Below are positions 1 to 7,989 of a DNA stretch of 64,000 nucleotides, piece after piece. Below the pieces are notes generated by a model. That model was not told the origin of the DNA. It did not search any database and saw nothing but the letters and a program-made list of their open reading frames with translations. Location of the stretch: NCBI RefSeq assembly GCF_014844075.1, contig NZ_CP062165.1, positions 186,001 to 250,000 on the forward strand. Direction: 5' to 3'. The position numbers and the translations under genes were made by a program. The first letter of the stretch is position 1. Every line of letters starts with the position of its first letter. This DNA comes from Paenibacillus sp. JNUCC-31 (lineage in GTDB: Bacteria > Bacillota > Bacilli > Paenibacillales > Paenibacillaceae).

Positions 1-3000
1 TGCTTGCTTTCGGATGAGCAAAGGTTAGCTTGCCGCCTTCCGGGGCGCTGACCACTTCCCATTGGTAAGACAGAGTCCCTTCCGGCGCGCCATCATCGGT
101 TACAATCCCATTCAGCATAAATGGAATCAACGCCTGTGGATGTTGTGTCGCCAGATCTACAGTAATTTGCGGAGCTTCATTTTCACCGCCGGCTGACTTT
201 TCAATGATCAATTCAGCACGCTGCACGCTACCCATCTGAAACATGGCAACGCCTTCATTATTCTGAACATAGAACTGTCCGGCAGCTGCACCATTCAGCT
301 TCATGGTATAATAGCCATTCTCCATCCCCACTCCATCGAACAAAATCCGTGAAGTATGCTCTTTCCCTGAGGGATTCAGGAGTTGGAGAGTAAAACCCTT
401 ACCATCTTTTTGAATTTGCGCGCTTTCCATTTTATCGCTTTCCAGCTCCAAATAGATTTTCTCATCGATTAGGTTGATCCGTTTGCCGAAACCGTCTTTT
501 GGCGTAATGTTGTAGCTATCTCGTTCGTCAGTTACCAGCGCCCCATAACCAAACAGCCCGAATATCGGATCTGTAACAATATCAGAGCTGATGCTGAGAA
601 GGGAACCATAGAGGCCTTCTTCCGATTCGCCCGAAAAATCATTCCAGCCGTTACTCATGACGCGTGAGCCGCCATCGTATACGTCCTTCGTACCTGTACC
701 TCCCTTATACATCGAATATCTCCAAGAGGTACTGCCAACGGAATTAGCCGAAATCTGTCCCATATTGACGGCATTGAAGTTCGAAATCTTCGCGGCATAA
801 TTGCGCTGCTGTGCAATTGCCTTCTGCTCCACCGATCTGCCATCATTCTCATACCTTAACCAGTCATCCATAATGTATCCTGCTAAAGACGCAGTATATT
901 GGAAATTCCACCAACCTTCACCGCCGCGGAAAACGGGCACGGAATAATGGAACCAGGTAGGCTGTATCCCGCGCATGGCACGTGTTTTCCAGTCGGCCAT
1001 TTCCATACTTTTCTCAGCTGCACCTGTAAGCGCGTCTGCTGGATAGTACGTGCGCAGCGCCTTCGCTGCTGCATAAGCCCCTTCTTCGCCAGTATTATCA
1101 TATTCAAATTCCGATCCGTAAGGATAAGTGGCTCTAGTCATATTCCGTCCCTTGTCGAGGGCGAACTTCTTCTGCAGATTGGCTGACTCGGTCTGCATCC
1201 CCTCTTCCTTCAGTGCTTCAATCATATCCGGGATTTGCTGCTCCCCATAGAATCCGATGGCCCCGGTGGAAACACGCTTATAGTAGATGTTATACGCTTT
1301 CTCCAGATAAAACTGAGGCGATTCCCGGTACTCGATCAGATTGGGATATGCCTTCTGAATCCGGTACATGTTGAAAAACCCGGTAGCTTCCATGATTTCG
1401 GAGAACGTACGTGTATAAGGCTTATCTTTGTCGGTGTAAGCTCCAGAATCTTTCAGCCAGTTCGCAACGATATGGCTATCCTGAGTATTCTTCATGTATC
1501 GTTCCCACATGAAGTCGATCAGATATGTCTCGATCGAGCGAATTTCATCAGGGTTGGGGGCCAGATAGTTCTTCATCGTCATGAAGTTGATGTTGTCGTG
1601 GCTCCAGTCATCTCCCCAATGGCTTGTATTGAGATCGATGCCGCTTGTAAGATACCAGTCGAAATAGTTCCCGTAAGTCGGACTTTCCTGATTCTTATCC
1701 TGTGTTTTCTGAACCATGAATTCGGAATGGGCATCCGAGATTGCATCCAGCTCGGCTAGAACATTGAATTCAAATTGAGTGAATTTATCCACCCATTCGT
1801 TGCCATCCTTCAGCTTATATTCGATACGAACGCTGTTGTTGCCGATCGAATCAAACTGAAGTGAATAGATATGATGCTGTTCACCATTTACGATCTTGGT
1901 CTCCACAAACTCAACTGACTCGTTGTAGCCAGGGTTTCCGTCAGGCAGTCCACGTCCGGCCCGCGAGTTGTCAACCATTTCCTTTCTGCTCTTCCCAGGC
2001 TTGATATCCGGAATATGTGCTTCGTCAAACGGATCATTCTCTTCCACATTCTGAATATCGATGGACTGTACATCAACGATACTGTCGTCATAGTGCAGGT
2101 CTAGCTTTACAGGCATATTGATCGCTGTCTGGAAGCCCGGCACCGCTAGGGCATCAATCATGCCAGATTTATATAGGATGGACCGGAGATTGGCTTCACG
2201 GTCTTCCATCGAGGTCGAACTGTTATTTGGGCTTTGGGGGCTTTCCTGCGGCGTATTGTCGCCTCCACGGACCGCTGAGAATTTGAACTTATACGTCTTG
2301 GACTCATCCGGTCCTAGGACGAGGCTGGAAGCATCGGTGAAGTATCCGCGTCCCGTTTTTTGGATTTCTTTGGAGTGGATATAGAGCACATTCAGTCCCG
2401 GATACCAGCCGCCACTGTCCCCTGTCCAGTTCTTAAAGGTATCTGCAGCACGCCGCTCTCCTGCTTCATGCATCCAATAATCCACATACTCGATTCGAGC
2501 GCCGCTCTCGGGCACTGGGGTGAAGAGCATAAAGTTCCCCTCACCACTGGTGCGGATGGCATAAGAATACCCACTGTCAGCACCTGCGAAATTATGCACT
2601 GTCACACGGTCATCATAGGTATCGGATAAGGTCTGGTATTTGTTATTCCAAGGCATCGGCAAGCCGATATCCCCGAATTCGATATACTGATTGCTCTTGT
2701 TCTTCACCGTAATCTCCCAAAGCATTGAACCGTCATTGGTCTCCATATCAAAAACGGATTTCACATCGAAACCCTTCATTACCCGCTGGTCTGTAGAGTC
2801 CAGGTTCTGTCCGATAAAGTTGACTTCTACCTTCTTGCCGTCTGCTGATGCCGTCTTGTTAATATAGGGGTTATCCGGATTGATGGTCGAATATTGTGTA
2901 GATCCTCCGGCGGCCAATGTTTTATTGATATCAACTTCTACAAAGCCGTCCCTGTTGTCAGGGAATTGTCCATTGGCACCCGTACGGTAAGAGAAGATCA

Positions 3001-3283
3001 TTTCACCCATCCACTGGTGCTGGGTACCATTCTGCGGCGATGTAGTGTTAGGCAGGACGAAATTGATTGGCTCCCCCTGTTTATTGGCAGGATTGTTTTT
3101 GATATAGAGCTCTTCAATCTGGCCTAAGTCGCCGACTTTAGCCGACAGGCTGGCATTGGAGATACCGGTCTTTACCGCAGTGGCCGCAACCTCAGGCAAA
3201 GCGCTAACCTGCAACGGCAGACTTGGAATAGCCAGGAGCAGTGCGATCATAAGCTGCTTCCACTTCTTCGAAATCATTGTCAT
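1..3283 (-). CDS. Secreted large putative glycoside hydrolase (DUF5695-like), C-terminus beyond window
   Basis: The frame is open from an ATG preceded by a perfect AGGAGGT to the window edge, about 1094 residues with no stop. Residues 1-30 form a signal peptide (KKWK, then a hydrophobic run ending in VSA). A beta-rich N-terminal part is followed from about residue 480 by a helical part rich in Trp and Tyr, as in (alpha/alpha) barrel glycosidases. The visible end (about residue 1035 onward, starting EAPQITVDL) looks like a PKD/Ig-type module, and the same module type occurs in the SLH enzyme further on. It lies 182 bases behind two sugar permeases, so it is probably the extracellular enzyme of that importer. 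From memory it resembles proteins labelled DUF5695; catalytic residues and substrate are unknown. Being a hydrolase is inference. Confidence 0.75.
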   Translation of the reverse strand, partial: MTMISKKWKQLMIALLLAIPSLPLQVSALPEVAATAVKTGISNASLSAKVGDLGQIEELYIKNNPANKQGEPINFVLPNTTSPQNGTQHQWMGEMIFSYRTGANGQFPDNRDGFVEVDINKTLAAGGSTQYSTINPDNPYINKTASADGKKVEVNFIGQNLDSTDQRVMKGFDVKSVFDMETNDGSMLWEITVKNKSNQYIEFGDIGLPMPWNNKYQTLSDTYDDRVTVHNFAGADSGYSYAIRTSGEGNFMLFTPVPESGARIEYVDYWMHEAGERRAADTFKNWTGDSGGWYPGLNVLYIHSKEIQKTGRGYFTDASSLVLGPDESKTYKFKFSAVRGGDNTPQESPQSPNNSSTSMEDREANLRSILYKSGMIDALAVPGFQTAINMPVKLDLHYDDSIVDVQSIDIQNVEENDPFDEAHIPDIKPGKSRKEMVDNSRAGRGLPDGNPGYNESVEFVETKIVNGEQHHIYSLQFDSIGNNSVRIEYKLKDGNEWVDKFTQFEFNVLAELDAISDAHSEFMVQKTQDKNQESPTYGNYFDWYLTSGIDLNTSHWGDDWSHDNINFMTMKNYLAPNPDEIRSIETYLIDFMWERYMKNTQDSHIVANWLKDSGAYTDKDKPYTRTFSEIMEATGFFNMYRIQKAYPNLIEYRESPQFYLEKAYNIYYKRVSTGAIGFYGEQQIPDMIEALKEEGMQTESANLQKKFALDKGRNMTRATYPYGSEFEYDNTGEEGAYAAAKALRTYYPADALTGAAEKSMEMADWKTRAMRGIQPTWFHYSVPVFRGGEGWWNFQYTASLAGYIMDDWLRYENDGRSVEQKAIAQQRNYAAKISNFNAVNMGQISANSVGSTSWRYSMYKGGTGTKDVYDGGSRVMSNGWNDFSGESEEGLYGSLLSISSDIVTDPIFGLFGYGALVTDERDSYNITPKDGFGKRINLIDEKIYLELESDKMESAQIQKDGKGFTLQLLNPSGKEHTSRILFDGVGMENGYYTMKLNGAAAGQFYVQNNEGVAMFQMGSVQRAELIIEKSAGGENEAPQITVDLATQHPQALIPFMLNGIVTDDGAPEGTLSYQWEVVSAPEGGKLTFAHPKAS

Positions 3284-3465
3284 TATAACCTCCTGTATAC
3301 ATGTGATCATATCCATTAGGGGTTTAATTCTCTTAAACCGGTAAGTATAGTGTCTTCTACGAATTACCTTTGACCGATCAATCGAAAATGACGTTCATGC
3401 TTTCGTCTAAAGTAGAATCTCTAAGTCGTTTGTTAAAATATCGAATCCTATAACGGGATTTTCTT

Positions 3466-4320
3466 TTAACCTTTCACCCCGCCAACCGTGAGACCTGAGA
3501 TAAAGTAGCGCTGAAAGAAAAGAAACAGAATCAAGATGGGCACAATGGCAAGCACGGCTCCTGAGATCAGTTCCTCATAATGATTGCCCAGCGGGGATAC
3601 GAAGGAAGCCAGCCCAATCGGCAGGGTAAACTGTTCCGTTGTCCGCAGCACAATGAGTGGCCAGAGAAAGTTATTCCAGCTGTTCATGGCCTGCAAGATG
3701 GCAATTGCCCCAAATGCCGGGGCCATCAGCGGCACCATGATGCGGAAGAAGATGCCAAACTCGGTACAGCCGTCAATTCTGCCTGCATCCATAAAATCCT
3801 TGGGCAAACCCTGAGCGAATTGTCTGAAAAAGAAGATCGGCAAAGGCGCCACCACAAAAGGCAGAATAACGCCCCACACTGTATTAATCAGCTTCAGTTT
3901 AATCGTCAATTCATAAAGGGGCAGGATAATAATTTCCATCGGAATCATCATCACAACCAGCACGAGGGTGAAGATCAGATTTTGTCCTCTGAACCGGTAC
4001 ACGCCCAGTCCGTAACCGACCATGGACGAAAACAACAGGCTCAGTACCGTGAACAACGCGGTGATGACCAGACTGTTTTTGTACCACGTGAAGTAGTGGC
4101 CTGCCGCTCCCGATCCGGCAAAAATCGTCTTATAATTGTCCAGGCTCATTAAGGCCCAATCCCAACGAACGTTAAGGCCGTACCGGAACAGTTCGGCAGC
4201 TGGCTTCAGTGAGGCAAGTATTAATGCATACAGAGGAAACAGCATCAAGACAGCCAAAGCCGCAAACAGCGCCAGTAACAGCACAGAAGCACCATTTATT
4301 TTATTTTTTCGTGTCCCCAA
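3466..4320 (-). CDS. Carbohydrate ABC transporter permease, MalG-type
   Basis: A 284-aa inner-membrane subunit with six hydrophobic segments and the cytoplasmic EAA loop around residues 180-205 (FMDAGRIDGCTEFGIFF), where Asp-Ala replaces the usual Glu-Ala. This loop docks the ATPase. The C-terminus ends in the GLTVGGVKG pattern typical of MalG-like sugar permeases. It starts 4 bases after the MalF-type permease and shares an operon with it, the binding protein and the secreted enzyme downstream. No ATPase is encoded here, so a shared MsmX-type ATPase elsewhere in the genome probably powers it, as is common in Bacillales. Substrate unknown, likely an oligosaccharide. Confidence 0.92.
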   Translation of the reverse strand: MGTRKNKINGASVLLLALFAALAVLMLFPLYALILASLKPAAELFRYGLNVRWDWALMSLDNYKTIFAGSGAAGHYFTWYKNSLVITALFTVLSLLFSSMVGYGLGVYRFRGQNLIFTLVLVVMMIPMEIIILPLYELTIKLKLINTVWGVILPFVVAPLPIFFFRQFAQGLPKDFMDAGRIDGCTEFGIFFRIMVPLMAPAFGAIAILQAMNSWNNFLWPLIVLRTTEQFTLPIGLASFVSPLGNHYEELISGAVLAIVPILILFLFFQRYFISGLTVGGVKG

Positions 4321-4324
4321 GGTA

Positions 4325-5257
4325 CTAATCCTCCTTCCTGAACATGCCCAGCACGGTAAGCTGAAGCATGCTGATCAGGAGCGTGATCACCAGCAATGTG
4401 ATGCCGATGGCTGCACCGAATCCGAGATTAAAATATTGGAATCCCTGCTGATAGATATAACCCACCATCGTCAGTCCGATATTTTGTGGAGAGGGTTTGC
4501 CTGCCCAGAGCATGTAGCTCTCCGTGAACATCGCATACCCTCCATACAGCGTAATCGTAATCACATAGATGGTTATTGGCTTAAGCATGGGCACCGTAAT
4601 ACTCGTAAATTTCCTCATCACTCCAGCACCATCGATATCTGCGGCCTCATACAGATCCTTGGGAATGCTCTGCAGTGCCGAGAGAAAGTACAGCATGTTA
4701 ATGCCCATCCAGCGCCAGCCTGCGAGCACGACCAGTGCAACCATGGCCAGTGACGAACTGTATAACCACTGCTGGCTTGGAATGCCAAAGGCATTCAGGA
4801 TGGAATTCATCAGTGCTCCGTCGAGTTCTCCGAAGATGAGCCGGAATACAACCCCAGCCACAACAACCGAAGTCAGTGCAGGAATAAACAGGGCTGAGCG
4901 AAACAGGTTCCGCGCCATCATGCGACTGGAATTGAGCAATACGGCAAGCACCATGGGTACCGGAACCAACAGCAGCAGCGTCCAGAAGGTGTAACGCGTG
5001 CTATTCCATAGTGCAGCCCGAAAGTCGGCGTTCCAGAGTTTGCTGTAATGCTCCAGCCCCACAAACTGAACATCTCCAGGAAGAACTTGCTGAAAGCTCA
5101 TCATGCCGGCCCGAAACAACGGATAAGCGAAAAAAATGAGAAATGAGAAGATAAACGGCAATACAAACCAATACGGAGCCCATGTTCTGGAATTGACTCT
5201 GATGCTCCGGCGCCTGTTGGCGCGTACAGAAGCTGTTTTTACCTTATGAAGCTGCAC
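4325..5257 (-). CDS. Carbohydrate ABC transporter permease, MalF-type
   Basis: A sugar permease of 310 aa from the GTG chosen here. A basic N-terminus (RANRRRSIR) precedes six membrane segments starting at YWFVLPFIFSF, and the EAA loop reads LYEAADIDGAGVMRKF. The frame continues upstream to a TTG at 5320, but those 21 codons have no usable ribosome binding site and would be atypical, whereas the GTG sits about 10 bases after GGGGG. It lies 69 bases after the binding-protein gene and 4 bases before the MalG-type partner. Together these form the membrane channel of locus A. The start is uncertain; the family call is secure. Confidence 0.9.
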   Translation of the reverse strand: MQLHKVKTASVRANRRRSIRVNSRTWAPYWFVLPFIFSFLIFFAYPLFRAGMMSFQQVLPGDVQFVGLEHYSKLWNADFRAALWNSTRYTFWTLLLLVPVPMVLAVLLNSSRMMARNLFRSALFIPALTSVVVAGVVFRLIFGELDGALMNSILNAFGIPSQQWLYSSSLAMVALVVLAGWRWMGINMLYFLSALQSIPKDLYEAADIDGAGVMRKFTSITVPMLKPITIYVITITLYGGYAMFTESYMLWAGKPSPQNIGLTMVGYIYQQGFQYFNLGFGAAIGITLLVITLLISMLQLTVLGMFRKED

Positions 5258-5326
5258 GGTGGACCAACCCCCAACCTGGAATAAGCCATATTTCCTCAAT
5301 ATCAAAAACGATCCCAACAATACCGT

Positions 5327-6637
5327 TTACCGAGTCAATTCAGCCTGCACGTCATTCAAAACTTGTTCAGGATCCTTCAGATTAATGAAGATCTCTGGCA
5401 TCGCTTTATTACGCACCGCATCGAATACTTCAGGCGACTTCTCCCGAATGTGAACCGGAGCAATCTCATCCTTCACTTCGAGCAGGGTGTCGAAAATATC
5501 ATCACCGAAATAATCCGTGTATTTGTTCGACTCCTTCATGGCTGCATCTGTCCAAACATCTGTGCGAATCGGGTCAAATCCAAGCTGCTTCCAGATCTGA
5601 ATGTTACCCTCTTTGGACAGTTTGGCATAAGCGAGAAATTGCTCGGCGAGTTCAATCGAAGCGGACTGATTGGTAATAGACGTTGCTGTACCTCCCATGC
5701 CTGCGGAACGATTACCACCCTCTTCCCAGGCCGGCATTGGGCGAATGATCATCTTGCCCTTGAGATCCGGGATATGATCGGTGAACCGGTTCATGAACCA
5801 GAATGGCATAAACACTGCTGCTGCACTCCCCTTATCCATATATCCGAAGTATTCTTCCGTGTCATGCCCTGCACCGGGCGCGACAGCAGCAACACCTTCT
5901 TGGACCATTTTCTGAAAGAACCTCATCGTTTCAATATTGATGGGGGCGTTCACCGTTACATTGCCATCGGCATCCACCTGATCCGACTTCTGCTGGCTAA
6001 TGGCCGGCCACCAGGACCAGTTCCCGTTACCTTCAAACGTGATCATCGGTTTGCCTGTCTTCTCGAGCACCTGCTTCCCTGCCTGCTCGAAATCACTCCA
6101 TGTTTTGATATCATCTGCGTTAACGCCCGCTTGATCCAGAATGTCCCGGTTGTAATACATGACGGTGGCGCCCACATGATAATCGATACCGTAGTATTTA
6201 CCTTCCTTGCTGTAGATCTCCACCCGGGATTGCACAATGTTATTCAGTTCGGGCTGAATCATATCCGTCAAATCCACCAGCTGCGGTACACCTTTCATAA
6301 AATTGGGGAACTTGCTCTGCTCGATATCAACCAGATCAGGTGCGCCCACACCGGATTGTAAGGCAAGCAATAGCTTGGTATGCATATCGTCATATGGAAT
6401 CGTGGTTGCTTCCAGTTCAATCTGTTGGTCAGGATGCTCCTGATTCCACTGCTCTGCCATGCTCTCATAAAACTTCTGATGGGCATCCACAAACGTCCAG
6501 AAGACCAGTTTGGTCACTCCTCCGTTTCCTGCCTCTCCAGATGTCCCGCCTGCTGCTTCCTTTGTTGTACTGCAACCACTCAGAGCCATCACCACCACAA
6601 GAAGACATACCCCTAACCATACCTGCATTTTCTTCAT
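5327..6637 (-). CDS. Extracellular sugar-binding lipoprotein of ABC transporter (family 1)
   Basis: A 436-aa protein with a type II signal peptide: a KK start, a hydrophobic run and the lipobox ALSGC, so Cys about 22 is lipidated and tethers the protein to the outer face of the membrane. The mature part has the family-1 binding-protein layout (KLVFWTF near the start, then alternating sugar-binding lobes rich in Trp). I chose the ATG of MKKMQVW because GGAAGGGG lies just upstream; the frame has six more codons before it. It is the first gene of the locus A operon and delivers sugar to the two permeases behind it. Confidence 0.92.
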   Translation of the reverse strand: MKKMQVWLGVCLLVVVMALSGCSTTKEAAGGTSGEAGNGGVTKLVFWTFVDAHQKFYESMAEQWNQEHPDQQIELEATTIPYDDMHTKLLLALQSGVGAPDLVDIEQSKFPNFMKGVPQLVDLTDMIQPELNNIVQSRVEIYSKEGKYYGIDYHVGATVMYYNRDILDQAGVNADDIKTWSDFEQAGKQVLEKTGKPMITFEGNGNWSWWPAISQQKSDQVDADGNVTVNAPINIETMRFFQKMVQEGVAAVAPGAGHDTEEYFGYMDKGSAAAVFMPFWFMNRFTDHIPDLKGKMIIRPMPAWEEGGNRSAGMGGTATSITNQSASIELAEQFLAYAKLSKEGNIQIWKQLGFDPIRTDVWTDAAMKESNKYTDYFGDDIFDTLLEVKDEIAPVHIREKSPEVFDAVRNKAMPEIFINLKDPEQVLNDVQAELTR

Positions 6638-6696
6638 GTTCAATCCCCTTCCCAAGGTTGTAATCTGAATCCGTTTAAGGATAGAAAACCGAATTT

Positions 6697-6710
6697 CGTA
6701 AGCGCTTTAT
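6697..6710. promoter_or_regulatory. Possible CcpA (cre) site in divergent promoter region
   Basis: CGTAAGCGCTTTAT contains the AAGCGCTT core of catabolite-responsive elements and lies about 60 bases upstream of the binding-protein start, between it and the divergent AraC gene. In Firmicutes CcpA represses sugar operons through such sites. It matches the usual cre consensus at about 10 of 14 positions, so this is a suggestion only. Confidence 0.4.
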
Positions 6711-6796
6711 TTTCTATGTTACTTGCTGTATCATAAAAAATAAATGCTTGATGCCAACATGAATTTTAAATATTTCAACCTGTTCGGAGGTGCCAA

Positions 6797-7717
6797 TTGG
6801 ACTCGCCCATCCTTCATTTCATCACCCCACCTATTCCCTACTTTATTGATTGCGGACGTGCTTATTACGAAGCTGGTGAGTATCACATCAGCCGCAGTGA
6901 CATCGGTGTCTTTGATCTGATTGTCGTTACACACGGTTCACTCGCCATTAGTGAAAACGGGACAGAATGGCTTCTGAATCAAGGAGAAGCACTGATCCTT
7001 AAGCCGGATGGACACCATTACGGCAGCGCTGCCTGCAAGGCGGAAACGGAAATGATCTGGATTCATTTTCAAACCTATGGCAGCTGGAGAGAGTCTGCGA
7101 ACATGGACGAATGCCTCGCCAATCAAAGTGAACTAATCGAGACACATAAGGTGAGCGCATATCTGAACCACTGTGATGTCTGTTCCATCTTCATTCCCAA
7201 ACATATGCACATTGCATCCAAAGACATGGAACTGCTGGAGCATTTCTCTCAGCTTGATCAGGAGCCTCAGTCCATGCGCAACTGGAAACGACAGGCGACC
7301 TTCCAGCAATTTATGCAGCATCTGGACCTTGGGCTGTCCTCACTGTCCGACGTTGCGGCTATCCGGATCGCTGAGAAAGTTGAACTCTACATCCGCCACA
7401 ATTACCCTCTACCGATCTCCAATCCGATGCTGCAAAGGGAACTCAACTACCATCCAAACTATCTCGCACGCAGCATGCTGAAAGTGTATGGCATGACACC
7501 CATGGAATATCTGCTGCATTACAGAATCGAACAGGCCAAAAAGCTGCTGCTGCAAACCGCCTGGTCCGTTGCTCGTATCGCCGAAGAGATCGGCTTTAAT
7601 CATGTATCCTACTTCTCTTCCTGTTTCTCCAAAAAAGAGGGCATCTCTCCTTCCAACTTCCGCAGCAAGTTCACCAACACAGAAAATAAACCGACTCCTT
7701 CAGAACCGATACCCTGA
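6797..7717 (+). CDS. AraC-family transcriptional regulator of locus A
   Basis: A 306-aa cytoplasmic regulator. The N-terminal 150 residues form a cupin-like sugar-sensing domain (GEALILKPDGHHYG). The C-terminal 100 residues carry two helix-turn-helix motifs of the AraC type, ending with the hallmark IAEEIGFNHVSYFSSCFSKKEGISPSNFR. The start is TTG, 6 bases after GGAGG. It is divergent from the binding-protein/permease/enzyme operon, the usual arrangement for an activator of a sugar uptake operon. A terminator hairpin follows directly. Confidence 0.92.
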   Translation: MDSPILHFITPPIPYFIDCGRAYYEAGEYHISRSDIGVFDLIVVTHGSLAISENGTEWLLNQGEALILKPDGHHYGSAACKAETEMIWIHFQTYGSWRESANMDECLANQSELIETHKVSAYLNHCDVCSIFIPKHMHIASKDMELLEHFSQLDQEPQSMRNWKRQATFQQFMQHLDLGLSSLSDVAAIRIAEKVELYIRHNYPLPISNPMLQRELNYHPNYLARSMLKVYGMTPMEYLLHYRIEQAKKLLLQTAWSVARIAEEIGFNHVSYFSSCFSKKEGISPSNFRSKFTNTENKPTPSEPIP

Positions 7718-7726
7718 AAAATAAAC

Positions 7727-7793
7727 AGCGTCCGTTCACCAGAGATCGCGTTATCCTGCAACGCGTATTCTGGGTCGGACGCTTTCCCTTTTT
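7727..7793 (+). terminator. Rho-independent terminator after AraC gene
   Basis: AGCGTCCG at 7727-7734 pairs with CGGACGCT at 7776-7783. A smaller inner stem (CGCGTT/AACGCG) folds within the loop, and a T-rich tract follows. It lies 10 bases after the stop codon. Confidence 0.8.
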
Positions 7794-7824
7794 GTCTAGC
7801 TTTTTTGAAGAAGCACTTTTCAAC

Positions 7825-7987
7825 CTAAGCTTCACCTTTACCTTGCCCTTGCCCTGCTTCTGGTTCCTGTTCCTGTTCCGCAATCGTTACCGCGGCAACA
7901 GCTTTTAGCTCGGTCCCTTCCACTGTTCCTTGAACGGTAAAGGTACCCGCTTCTTTCGCTCACCATCTTCTCTCATGGTAGACATCC
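7825..7987 (-). pseudogene. Remnant of a bacterial Ig-like (Big_4) domain C-terminus
   Basis: On the minus strand the stretch from 7959 down to a TAG at 7825 reads AKEAGTFTVQGTVEGTELKA followed by an acidic, Gln/Gly-rich tail. This is the last strand region of a Big_4 Ig-like domain. An in-frame TGA lies immediately before it and no start codon or ribosome binding site serves it. It sits directly behind the GH127 gene. The SLH enzyme of the same locus has an intact counterpart (FVVLGSVEGTDLRASLRIYV). I read it as the surviving tail of a longer, multidomain glycosidase gene, not an expressed protein. Confidence 0.6.
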
Positions 7988-7989
7988 CC

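Noticed and set aside
5363..6361. 332-codon open frame on the plus strand
   Set aside because: It lies antisense to the clear binding-protein gene, has no family features and no good ribosome binding site; such shadows are common opposite well-expressed genes.
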